Assembly (NCBI GenBank): GCA_944391785.1
Contig: CALXUX010000061.1
Span: forward strand, 1-42,185
Origin: an uncultured Clostridia bacterium
GTDB lineage: Bacteria > Bacillota > Clostridia > TANB77 > CAG-508
Reading direction: 5' to 3'
Length of the DNA stretch: 42,185 nt
Shown: piece after piece, positions 26,501 to 37,500 of the stretch
How positions within the stretch are numbered: position 1 is the stretch's first letter
Layout of the letters: each line of letters begins with the position of its first letter
Translations under genes and position numbers: made by a program
Notes under the pieces: model-generated
The model's input: only the letters and a program-made list of their open reading frames with translations
What the model was told of the DNA's origin: nothing
Database searches by the model: none

Positions 26501-29007
26501 GAGGATCAGAAATAGACGAAATTAAAAATATCAACCTAGGATTATACTTAAGAACACAAGCAGACTTAGCAGTTATGCAAGACTTAGACAATGTAAAAGT
26601 AGAAATTGCAGGATATGGTCACATGTATAAATATGCAAACAGGTTCGAACATATGGAAGGAGACGAAACAGACTATACACAAAACGCTTGGAATGTTGGT
26701 GTAAGATACCAAAATCCATATAACCAATTAATTTATACAAGACCAATATATGAAGCAGATGCAAACTATGAAGACGAAAACGATTCTAATGAATTAAAAG
26801 TTTCATTAACATACAAAATAGCAATAAGAAATGAAGAAACAATAACAGGTAGAGTAAACCAAATGGTTGACTACTATGATTCAAGATATCAAATAAGGGC
26901 AATAGGTTCAGGAATAGATGAACAAGGAAACATTACAAATCCATTAGATTATCGTATAGACGGATCATACTCAAATGACACATATAGAAAAGTAATAATA
27001 AACACAAATATATTAGTACAAGGAACAACATCAGCAACAGACGAAGCAGCAAAAAATCAAACTCAAAAATATGTATATATACAATTTGAACTATCAAGAG
27101 AAAATGTACTAAACCTATTAAATGAAGCAAAAGTTAATAATAATGATGTATCTAGATTACCAAACCTTGCAAATATAGCAGAAATTTCATCATATACATC
27201 ATACTCAGATAGTCAAGGAACAGTATTATATGCAGCACTAGACAAAGACTCTGTACCAGAAAATGCAACACCAGGAGATACAAGCACATATGAAGACGAT
27301 ACAGACACAGCTCCAACAGTAGCATTAACAATAGCAAATGCAAGAGAGCTTTCAGGAACAATATTCGAAGACAATATTGACCAACAAGCATTAACTGATA
27401 GAAACATAGCAAAAGGAAATGGAACACTAGACGAAGGAGAAAATCACATCGGAGGAGTAAAAGTTCAACTAATGGAAGTTGACGATAGTGGAAACATAAC
27501 AGACACTGTTGCAAAAGTATATGACGAAAGAGCAAACAATGGTAATGGAGCATGGGTAGATGCAGAATGCACAGTAGAATCTGACCAAAATGGTAACTAC
27601 ACAATATCAGGATATGCACCAGGTAGATATGCAATAAAATATACTTGGGGAGATGGAACATACAAAATTGTAAATGGAAATCAAGAAGCATATGTAGATA
27701 TGGTAGAAAACTATAAATCAACTAATATAAATCAGCAAGCATATGAAAATGAACTAAACAACAATAAATTCTATACAAGTGTAAACGAATCAAGCACTAG
27801 AACATCACATGCAGTAGACAATTACCAAACAAGACAAGAAATCGACGCACAATTAAACACAAATCCAAATGGTGAAGGATATAATTTTGCAACACAAGTT
27901 ACAATAAATGAAATGACATCAACAACACCAGAAATGGAATTCCAAGTAGAATATAATGACAATGACCTAACAACAATAACATATAGTAGAGTAACAGACA
28001 GAGTAGCATTTAGAATAAACAACCTAGACTTTGGAATTATAAAAAGACCAGTTCAAAGCTTAAAACTTAAAAAATCAATAAGTAGAGTAAAACTTACACT
28101 AGCAAATGGTCAAACACTTATAGATGTATCAATAGACGAAAATGGTAACTTACAAGGACAAACAGGAGGATACCTAAGCTATGTAAAACCAATACAAGAA
28201 AATGGAGTAACAACAGTAAAAGGATTAGTAAGAGCAGAACTAGACAGTGAATTAATACAAGGTTCAATAGTAGAAATGGAATATAGACTAACAACAGAAA
28301 ATGCAGGTAATGCAGATTACGCATCAGAAGGATTCTACAACTTCAGTGAAGACTATTACAACAACTTACCAAATGGTGAACAACAAAAAGCAAATGACAT
28401 AATCACACTATCACCATTAAGAATTATAGACTACTTAGACTCAAACTCTGTATACAAAGTAAATGACGAAACAAACGAAAGATATAGATGGCAACAAGCC
28501 ACAATACAAGACCTAAGAAATAACAACTTAGTAGCAAGTAATGTAATAGAAGCACTAGAAGACGGAAAATACAGATACGAAGAAAACGGACAAATATACG
28601 AAGGAGACCTTGTAGAAAGTCAAATTTATATGACAGACTATCTAAGTGACGCAAACTTAAAACCAATAAGAATCGAAAACGGAGCAAAACAAGAAGCAGA
28701 CAGCGAAGATGTATACATAGTAGTAGAAAAAGTATTAAGCTCTGCAGAAGACGCAACATTTGGAAACCAAGCTGAAATAGTATTAATAAACAAACCAGGA
28801 GGACCAAGAACACCATCAACACCAGGTAACTACATACCAAATGAAGAACCACAAGAAGAAGACGACAGTACATCTGAAGAATTAATAATTACACCAAATA
28901 CAGGTGAAGACAGAAATTATGTATTACCAATTACAATTGGAATTGTGGTAGTTATAATAATAGGAGCTGGAATAGTAATTATAAAGAAAAAGGTTTTAAG
29001 TAAATAA
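23527..29007 (+). CDS. SpaA/Cna-B repeat adhesin with TPNTG sorting-type signal (module A, gene 2)
   Basis: The 1826-residue protein starts at GTG 23527 (GGGGGAAG before it) and has a signal peptide ending KVEA. An N-terminal domain with LYCVNH (Cys75) and YSQSQRAIY (Gln169) resembles a Cys-Gln thioester adhesion domain. Then come one Cna-B-like domain (from about residue 380, QIVKVDKDQNTP) and three tandem SpaA domains, each with KIEKVDKD ... YEITEVSNPNYGY ... ENEY. The Lys, Glu and Asn in those segments fit internal isopeptide bonds. A SdrD-B-like domain follows (SGYVWQDIQAEKQS), then large conserved regions shared with the 2477-residue paralogue. The C-terminus, EELIITPNTGED plus a membrane helix and KKKVLSK, looks like a sortase substrate with a TPNTG variant. 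No sortase is encoded in the window. A likely surface fibre or host-contact protein. Confidence 0.85.
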   Translation: MSKIKKNLILFVVFILMLLLLPFAKVEAVPPQETSRTPTINATLKNFKEQGADAIGGKVELSLTEACIPSNALYCVNHSQHIYPGEWYGLIASYHNYTVKTYAKIVGNKIYDKNNKLMQGSTESQRTKEKTINAKLGFMMYKGGGMGTYDNLQPSGGGLVAIPDYSQSQRAIYENINTWFTTVGKYFGLSSWYDKENVDSDHKDRNPEKYEVSKEYTKEMNEYVNSLGDTENIEEPTDNTAKENLKVSSYTRDGKIYYRVGPLNWHFSGTVESINVTDENGQTINNNNILISQYKGNTENFIQAEDIKSNSNFYISVSAESGAKGISDISAKFKISDAGEIYTVELWFLESSSGSQRFMMANPTKETISKELSITTEADIDFTANLQIVKVDKDQNTPLVGVGFKVQNRELGKYVQVTNGNVNYVDNIEDATEFITDSNGRIEIEQLLIGRYVAYETKNPNAGYIAKTEGIEISTENSNNTIENEYQMGSLKIEKVDKDESTVNLPNVEFTIQALTGEQAGKYVSVDNGIAVYQEERVTVRTNAEGIIEIDNLWLGNYEITEVSNPNYGYVVDGTPHTVTINKRVETTYEFENEYRLGSLEIEKVDKDNNSTKLANVEFTIRALTGEKQGQYVYLNDDGTAGYSNTQVTVKTDTNGRIEIDQVWVGNYEITEVNNPNYGYVLDGTPQTVTVSKRATATYTMDNEYMLGALRIEKVDQDNPSIKLPNVEFTIRAITGEMEGQYVYLNDDGTAGYSNTRQTVVTDQNGIIEINEMWVGDYEITEVSVSNTNYGYIVDPTVRTITINKRETLQYQITNRKEYIKLSGYVWQDIQAEKQSIRNDLYQDDEFDINDTLVSGVSVRLKEGNTVVKQTTTDENGAYLFTDVIIDKLQDYYIEFEYDGLRYQNVAVNLSKDNGSKASEGTRRQQFNNEFAEVTKGQMNNTAMVINQERNRAIQIQYELHPETASATIGDTSICDITARTNDAGYVITYERGSEIDEIKNINLGLYLRTQADLAVMQDLDNVKVEIAGYGHMYKYANRFEHMEGDETDYTQNAWNVGVRYQNPYNQLIYTRPIYEADANYEDENDSNELKVSLTYKIAIRNEETITGRVNQMVDYYDSRYQIRAIGSGIDEQGNITNPLDYRIDGSYSNDTYRKVIINTNILVQGTTSATDEAAKNQTQKYVYIQFELSRENVLNLLNEAKVNNNDVSRLPNLANIAEISSYTSYSDSQGTVLYAALDKDSVPENATPGDTSTYEDDTDTAPTVALTIANARELSGTIFEDNIDQQALTDRNIAKGNGTLDEGENHIGGVKVQLMEVDDSGNITDTVAKVYDERANNGNGAWVDAECTVESDQNGNYTISGYAPGRYAIKYTWGDGTYKIVNGNQEAYVDMVENYKSTNINQQAYENELNNNKFYTSVNESSTRTSHAVDNYQTRQEIDAQLNTNPNGEGYNFATQVTINEMTSTTPEMEFQVEYNDNDLTTITYSRVTDRVAFRINNLDFGIIKRPVQSLKLKKSISRVKLTLANGQTLIDVSIDENGNLQGQTGGYLSYVKPIQENGVTTVKGLVRAELDSELIQGSIVEMEYRLTTENAGNADYASEGFYNFSEDYYNNLPNGEQQKANDIITLSPLRIIDYLDSNSVYKVNDETNERYRWQQATIQDLRNNNLVASNVIEALEDGKYRYEENGQIYEGDLVESQIYMTDYLSDANLKPIRIENGAKQEADSEDVYIVVEKVLSSAEDATFGNQAEIVLINKPGGPRTPSTPGNYIPNEEPQEEDDSTSEELIITPNTGEDRNYVLPITIGIVVVIIIGAGIVIIKKKVLSK
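24991..25970 (+). repeat. Three tandem SpaA-domain repeats of about 330 bp
   Basis: Units begin at 24991, 25318 and 25648, each starting with the codons for GSLKIEK, GSLEIEK or GALRIEK. The paralogue at 36601-38880 has seven units. Confidence 0.85.
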
Positions 29008-29014
29008 TAGAAAA

Positions 29015-29043
29015 TGAACTTTAGGGACGTTCCTTAAAGTTCA
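29015..29043 (+). terminator. 29-bp palindrome copy 4 acting as terminator of module A
   Basis: TGAACTTTAGGGA / TCCTTAAAGTTCA arms around a CGT loop, 8 bases after the stop codon and followed directly by seven T residues. This copy has full intrinsic-terminator form. Confidence 0.85.
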
Positions 29044-29296
29044 TTTTTTTGATTTTTGAGTTTAAATTGGTGAAACCTAGGGAAATAGTGGTTAAGCACA
29101 TTTTTTGTGTTTATTTTCTAATTTGTAATGAAAATGTAAATTAAATTTAATATATGAGTAATAGATAATTTAAATTTGCTTTCCGTAATAGGATATCAGA
29201 AAAAAATAGAAATAAAGGGAAAAATGGAGATATTTGTATTTGAAAACTGTAAAAAAAATGTTTAAAATTATAGTAAATATATATAGGGGGATTTGT

Positions 29297-32200
29297 ATGA
29301 ACAGAGAAGCTTATAAAAAAATACTTATAATTATGATAATTTGTATATTACTTTTAGCAAATTATATATTCTATTTCACAAATATCGTTTATGCTGCACA
29401 AGAGGAGCTGGCATCAAATGCACAAATAGGTGAAGAAATAGAATATAATGTGTATTTCAAAGATCAAAATGAAAATAAAGTAAATAGTATAGAAGCTAGT
29501 ATACAAGAGGGAGCAAATGTATATGTTGATATAAAAGTTAATGGTAAAGGAACTTTTATTAATCCTATACTTTCTTTTGCTGATGCAAATTTTGCTATAA
29601 ATAACTTCCAAAATGAGAGTGTAAAACAAACAAATGTAGAAGAAAATAAAATTTATTTAAATAATTTAATATATGGGCAAGAAGTGCATTTAGAAATTCC
29701 AATTAAATTTAATAAAACAGATATTATAAATTTAGACAAATTTTCAAAGCAGATAGCAGCTGAAATTAGCGGAAATTTTAAAGTAGCAGAAAATGAAGAA
29801 AAAGAAGTAAAAAAAGCTTTAGATATAACATTAAATTGGACAGATGAGGCAAAAGTAGAAATAAATCAAACTGTAGAAAAATTTATAAGAAATGAAAATA
29901 GTGATATTTTACAAATTGTGATTAACTCAAATGTTGTGGAAAATAGGCTACCAAAAGAAACTGAGAAAATTTTATTACAACTTCCAACTTTAAATGAATC
30001 TTTTCCAAAAAGCATTGTAGTATTACATGATGGTGTAAAAATGGAAAATGAAATGTTAGAAATAAAGCAACAAGAAGGTACATTACAGATAAATTTTGAA
30101 AATAAAGCAAATGACAAAAATGAAATAAATTGGATAAGTACTGATGAGTATACTGTAATACTTGAATATGAGCATAGTTCTACTATAAAAGAAGAAATAA
30201 ATCTAAATGCAAAAGTATATACAAAACTATATACAAAAGAAGGAATGGGAAATGAAAATCAAGAAAAGGTTAAATTAGAAGAAAAGGGAAATATAGTAAG
30301 TGTAGAATACATAAATCCAGAAGATTTATATAAAGGATATATGTATGCAAAAGTTCAAAATACTACAGACTATAATGAAAATATAGTATTTCAAATTTCC
30401 TCATTAGATAATATAGAAAATTTGCAATTTTATAATGTGGAAAATAGTTTTGTAAATGCGCAAAATCAAAATTTACAAACAGATAGTGTAAATATCAGGC
30501 AAACTAAAATAAATAAAAACGAATTTTTAAGAATATTTGGTGAAAATGGAAAAATTCAAATAATAAATCCAGAAAATGAAGTAATTGCTGAAATTACAAA
30601 AGATACTACATTAAATTCTGAAGAAGATTTTGTTATAAATTATGATAAAGAATATACTAAATTGAAATTTGTATTTACAAACCCTATAGAAGAAGGAGAA
30701 GTCCATTTAAAAAATTCAAAATATATAAAAGGAGAAACTATATATACAAAAGAAGAGCTTAAAACATTTAATCAATTACAAAGTAAATTTAATTTAGAAA
30801 ATAATATGATTTCATATGATTCAAAATATGAAATAAATTTAAAAGACACAGAAGTCCAAGCAAAATTAGAAATAAATAATAATAATTTATCAACATTAAC
30901 AGAAAATAAAAATGTTCAACTTGTTGTAACTTTTCTTACAAATGACAACAGATATGAATTATATAAAAATCCTATTATAAAGCTTGAATTTCCAGAAGAA
31001 ATAGAACAAATAAATGTAAATTCTATTAAAAAAGTATTTTCAGACCAAATGGATATAAAAAGTGCAAACTTACATGAAGAAAATGGAAAGAAAGTAATTG
31101 AAATTGTATGTAATGGAGAGCAAACAAAATATAGCCAAAATTTAACTGATCAATTACAAATTATTGTTGACCTTGATATTGTACTAAATAAAACTGAGCC
31201 TTCAAAAAAATCTCAGATAAATATGATATATACAAACGAAAATAGTCAGCAAAATGTTTATAATTATAACTTAGATGTTAATATAGTTTCAAAATATGGT
31301 GTATTAATTTACAACCAATTATTAGATAAAACAAGTGGAACCCCAATTAGTGAATCTATTAATGAAGATATAAATGTAGGAAATATAAAAATAGATGGAA
31401 ATAAAAAAACTATTTCAGGAAAAATTGTTGCAATAAATAATTATGAAACAGAATTAAGTGACTTTGTATTAACCTCTAAAGTTCCAACAATTGGTGAATT
31501 TACTTTAAATAGTGTAAATTTGAAAACAAACATAGACACAGTTTTAAACGATAAAGTTGTAACTAATAATAATTTCCTAGTTGAATATTCTAAAGATGCA
31601 GTAAATTGGACTCGGAGAACCTGAAAACTCAATCTATTTTAGAATAAAACTGCAAGATACAAAATTAAATCCAGGTGAAAAAATTGAACTAGAATATAGC
31701 TTTGACATAACAGAGCAAGAAACTAATATATTAGGATATGTAAAAACAGATGCAGAATATAAATATAAAAATCAACAGAATGCAACTTCTACTGCAGTTG
31801 GATTTGTATCTGAAAGCACAAAAATACAAAATGAAAATATAGCTGTAATAAATAATGAAAATGAAACTTCTAATTTACAAATAAAAGTTGCAGCAATATC
31901 TGGAGGAAATAACTTAAATGATGGAGATTTTGTAAATGAAGGTCAAACTATAAAATATGAAGTTGAAGTTACAAATACAAATAGCGAAGAAATTACAAAT
32001 GTAAGTTTAGTAGACACTCATACAAATGTAACATATTATGGTGAAGTATATGTAGAAGCAATACCTACACCTACAAATCCAAGCAAATATAATATTTATA
32101 TAGATGAAGTACCAGAACTTACTGAAAAAGAGTTTACTATAGATGTATTAAAACCTAATGAAACCAAAAAATTTGTATATGAATTTTCAGTAAAAGAAGC

Positions 32201-34544
32201 AGAAGAAAACACTAAAATAGAAGGTAATCTTAAAATAAAAGCAGATGGTATAGAAGAAAAAACTATACCAACTATAACAAATTATGTAAAAGACGCAGAG
32301 CTTAAAGTATCATTAAGAAGCGGAATTTCAGAGACTGAAACAATATATTCACAAGAATATTTAAGAGTAAACTTAAAAGTCAAAAACATATCAAATGAGG
32401 TCAAAAAATCTATAATGACAGAAATGGACCTAGGAGATCTTTTAAGTTTTGATACTGACAATCTAGCAGAAAATGAAGATTACAGATATGTAGATACAGA
32501 TAATAATATACTAAAATTTGAGATATATAGTTTAGATCCAAACGAAGAAGTTACAATAACTACAATTATAAATATAGGAAAAATAGATATAAATTTAACT
32601 GAAACAGAAACAAAATTAAATGCTAGTGCAACTGTAGGTGAAAATACATATGTATCTAATGAATATGTAGAGACAATAGTTCAATCAGAAGGAAATGTAA
32701 TAATAAATCAAACATCAGATTTCACAGATTTATGGGTTGGAGATGGTCAAAAAATCAAATTTACAACAACTATAGAAAATGCAGGCGTCTTAGGAATGGA
32801 AAATGCAATGATAAGAGACTATGTCCAAGAAGGATTAATTGTTGATAAAGTATATATAACATATAATGGTGTAAAAAGAGAGATTGAAGCAAATGATGGA
32901 ATAATCGCAGTATATAATAATTTAAATATAGGAGACGAGATTATATTTGAAATAGAAGTAACTGTTGATGAAGAAAATGTTACAGAAGATCAAATTAGTC
33001 ATTATATAACTATAAATGCATTTGGTAAAAATTACGATTCTAATATTATAACATACAATGTGATAAAAGAAGACGATGGAGGAGATATTCCAGATATGCC
33101 AGAGCTTCCAGAAAAACCAATAGACCCAGAAGAACCAACAGATCCAGAAGAGCCAACAGATCCAGAAGAACCAACAGACCCAGAAGAGCCAACAGATCCA
33201 GAAGAACCAACAGACCCAGAAGAACCAACTGATCCAGAGGACCCAACAGATCCAACAGACCCAGAAGACCCAACAGATCCAGAGGACCCAACAGATCCAG
33301 AGGAACCAACAGATCCAGAAGAGCCAACAGATCCAGAAGAGCCAACAGATCCAGAAGAGCCAACAGACCCAGAAGACCCAACAGACCCAGAAGAGCCAAC
33401 AGACCCAGAAGAGCCAACAGACCCAGAAGAGCCAACAGATCCAGAGGAACCAACAGACCCAGAAGAACCAACAGATCCAGAGGACCCAACAGACCCAGAA
33501 GAACCAGAAATACCAGTAAACCCAGAAGAACCAGAAGAAAATTATAGTATTTCAGGAGTTGTATGGGAAGACGAAAATAGAAATGGACTAAGAGAAGAAA
33601 ATGAAACATTATTTGATGGTATAAAAATAGCCTTAATAAATGCAGACACAAACGAAACGCTAAAAGAAATAGAAACTCAAGAAAATGGTAAATACATATT
33701 TGAAGATTTGCAATCAGGTAGATATATACTAACATTTGAATATGATACCCAAAAATATAGATTAACAACATACAAAAAAAATGGAGTAAACGAATCGCAA
33801 AACTCAGATGTAATCAATCAAACAATGTCAGATAATGATGAGCAAAAAAATCTTGGAATGACAGATGTAATAGAAATAGTTAATGAAGATATTGTAAATA
33901 TAGATGCAGGTTTAATAGAAAATGAAAAATTTGATTTTAGATTACAAAAAAATATTTCTAAAATAACAATAAAAAATTCTAAAGGTGTAACAGTTACAGA
34001 ATATAATAATGCAAAACTTGCAAAAATGGAAGTAGATGCAAAATATTTAGAAGGTTCAACAGCACAAATAGAATACAATTTTTTAGTAATTAATGAAGGA
34101 GAACTTGCAGGATATATAAACGATATAATTGATTATATCCCAAATGACTTACAATTTTCATCTGATATAAATACTGATTGGCATATACAAGAAGATGGAA
34201 AACTACATAATACGTCATTAAGTAATAAGCTTATAAATCCAGGAGAAACAGTTAGTATATCACTTATTCTAACAAAAGAACTAAAAAATGATAATTTAGG
34301 TTATACAATAAATACTGCAGAAATTGCAAAACAAAGTAATGACCTAGGAATTTCAGACATTGATTCAGAGCCAGGAAATAACAATGATGCAGAAGATGAC
34401 TTTAGTAAAGCAGAAGTCATAATATCAATAAAAACAGGAGCAGTCTATGTGATTACAACAATTGCATTTACAATAGCCATTCTAAGTATAGCAGGTATAG
34501 TTATTATAAAATTAAAAAAGAGGAGGGGACATATAAATGACTAA
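29297..34544 (+). CDS. Giant secreted surface protein (module B, gene 1), needs +1 frameshift at CGG
   Basis: Paralogue of 18511-23511. ATG 29297 follows GGGGG at 29286-29290. A signal peptide (ILIIMIICILLLANYIFYF ... YAA) is followed by the same domain order. The zero frame runs to NWT, then CGG AGA ACC TGA, stopping at 31622-31624. Skipping C 31613 opens a further 976 residues without any stop: GEPENSIYFRIKLQDTKLN, DUF11-like domains, a long DPEEPTDPE stalk, a SdrD-B-like domain (SGVVWEDENRNGLREENETL) and a C-terminal membrane helix with KLKKRRGHIND. The joined protein has about 1748 residues, close to the 1666 of its paralogue. The join aligns with the paralogue's NGWSEEL segment (NWT-GEPEN). 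Its stop overlaps the next start (ATGACTAA), so the adhesin behind it is translationally coupled. Confidence 0.8.
31613..31615 (+). other. +1 frameshift site, ACT-C-GGA
   Basis: Sequence TGG ACT C GGA GAA at 31607-31619. The zero-frame CGG is followed two codons later by TGA. Omitting the C restores a 976-codon open frame, the strongest of the three cases. Confidence 0.65.
33112..33540 (+). repeat. 18-bp tandem repeats encoding DPEEPT / DPTDPE
   Basis: About twenty-two in-frame units alternating GAAGAGCC/GAAGACCC with CAACAGAYCCA. Longer than the equivalent stalk in the paralogue (22244-22489), with E in place of D at many positions. Confidence 0.9.
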
Positions 34545-37500
34545 TTTAAGAAAAAAAATACTTTTTTGTATATTTTTAACTATAATAATTATATGCATTA
34601 CCTCTATCTCAAAATCTGCAATGTTAGATAAAAGCTGGGACTTAAGTAAAAATGGTTATGTAACAGAATATGATCTAGTTTTAAAGGCACATTCAAGTGA
34701 TTGGTATGAAGTAGATCCTAAAAGTTTAATTGGAAAAGAAGTATATATGAATGTAGGATACTATACTGAAAATAAAGTAACAATAAATCAAGCAGGGGCA
34801 TATTGTATAGGACATGGAAATACAACAACAAACAGTCAAGCAAAATATAAAATCACAAATATAATAGATGTTGACATTACAGGCTCAAAACCTGGAACAG
34901 TAGAATCATATTTAGAAAATGGACAAGTAGTAAAAACAACAGCAAGTACAAGTGCAGGAAAAGCAGCTGTGGAAGTTGGATATGCAGCATATAAAGGAAG
35001 AGATATTGCATTAGTAACAGGAACAATATATGAAAACTGGAAATATCTTGTATTTAGGCTTTATGGTGTTAATATAGATAGTTTTGTTAATGGTTTAAAA
35101 TTAAAAAAAGAATATAAAGTAGCTTTAAATGGTAATGAATATACTTATCCAAACAATAGTAAAGTACAGGAAGTACTTGATTACCAAAGCTCAGTTTCAA
35201 AATACAAATTTGAAGACAAAACATCAGGAACACCAAAAATTCAATACAAAAATGGAAGATCATACTTAGGACCATATAAAATAAATCATGTACAAGGTAC
35301 AATGAAAGAAGCAACGGTAACAGGGGGATATACAGTTTTAGGATATTCTACATCAGTAGGAGGTAGTGTTTCAGCTATTTCTAATATACCTAATAATAAA
35401 AATTTTTATATAGTAGTAGATGGTAATGTATCATCAAAAGTTACTGTAACTTTAAAAAAGACATTTAATGTAAAAAAAGCAAGATTATTATTTGTATATA
35501 ATGAACAAAACGGAAGCGGAGCTCAGCACATTATGATATATAGGGGAAATTCAGGAAATAGAACATATTCATTAAAATTACCAACAACAGAAAATCCAAA
35601 TGCTAAATTCAAACTAGTAAAATTAGATAATGATGTGCAAACAAGACTTCCAAATGTGCAATTCAGATTTACAAAAGATGGACAATACTTAAAAAAAGAT
35701 GGTACATTAACAACAAATATAAATGATGACACAATATTTACAACAGACAGTAATGGAGAAATTACTATAAATAGTATGCCAGTTGGAACATATAAATATT
35801 ATGAAGTTTCAAATAATAATTCTGGATATGAAGAATGCCAAGTTATACCAGAAAATGGAACTAGTATAAGTGTTGTTTCATACTCTGGAAAAAGCACTGT
35901 AGACCTCGCAAAAATGGTAGTTGAAGCAATATATACAAGCCAAGAAGCAATAAATGCTAGAGCAAAAATGAGTAACGAAGAATTTATAAAATCAGTATAT
36001 AAAGCAGTTTTAGGAAGAGATGCAACAAGTAGTGAAATAAGTAAATGGAAAAGCCAATTAGACCAAGGAAGAAATACAACATCAGAACGTAAAGTACTAG
36101 ATGGAGTATTAGACTCTGCAGAATTTGAAGATTCAGTACAAAATACAGATCAATACAGAAAAACACTTTCTACAAATTTATATGTATACTTTTTCCAAAG
36201 AGATCCATGGCCTAATTCTGAAGTAGGTTATTGGTCAAATCTAATGAAAGGTTATTCATCATTTGTTGTATACAATAGGAAAACAATAGGAAATATTACA
36301 ATAACTAAAGTAGATAAAGACACAAATCAAGCTTTAGCAAATGTTGGATTTAAATTCCAAAATGTAAGTACATCAAAATACATAAAATTAACAAATGGAA
36401 CAATAAGTTATGTAGACAGTAAAGAAGATGCAACGGAATTTTTTACAGACAGTAAAGGAAACATAACAGTAGAAGGAGTAAAATTAGGTTCATACAGAGC
36501 ATATGAAACTAAAAACCCAAATGCAGGATATATTGTAAATACAGATTATGTAGAAATTCAAACACAAACAAATAAAAAAATCACAAACGAATATCAACTT
36601 GGAAATTTAAAAATAGAAAAAGTAGACAAAGACCAAATATCAACAAAACTTGCAAATGTAGAATTTACAGTAAAAGCAACAAGTGGAGAAAAGCAAGGGC
36701 AATATGTTTACTTAAATTCAAATGGAACCACAAGTTATTCAGCAACTGAAAAAACAGTAAAAACTAATTCAAAAGGTACAATAACACTAAATAATTTATG
36801 GGTAGGAAAGTATGAAATAGTAGAAAAAACAAATCCAAATTATGGGTATTTGGTAAACAATACTAAAATATCAGTTACAGTAACCAAAAGAGGAAATACT
36901 GACAAAACTATTGCAAATGAATATAATTTAGGAAATTTAAAAATAAAAAAAGTAGACAAAGATCAGACATCAACAAAGCTTGCAAATGTAGAATTTACAG
37001 TAAAAGCAACAAGTGGAGAAAAGCAGGGGCAATATGTTTACTTAAATTCAAATGGAACCACAAGTTATTCAAAAACTGAAAAAACAGTAAAAACTAATTC
37101 AAATGGTACCATAACATTAAATAATTTATGGGTAGGAAAGTATGAAATAGTAGAAAAAACAAATCCAAATTATGGATATTTAGTAAGCAATACTAAAATA
37201 TCAGTTGCAGTAACCAAAAGAGGAAATACTCAAAAAACAATTTCAAATGAATATAATTTAGGAAAATTAATAATAGAAAAAGTAGACAAAGATCAGACAT
37301 CAACAAAACTTGCAAATGTAGAATTTACAGTAAAAGCTACAAGTGGAGAGAAAAAAGGACAATATGTATATTTAAAAACAGATGGAACAGCAGGATACTC
37401 AAGTACAGAAAGAACAGAAAAAACAAATTCTCAAGGTCGTATAGAAATTGATAAGGTATGGATTGGAAGCTATCAAGTAGTAGAAAAGACAAATCCAAAT

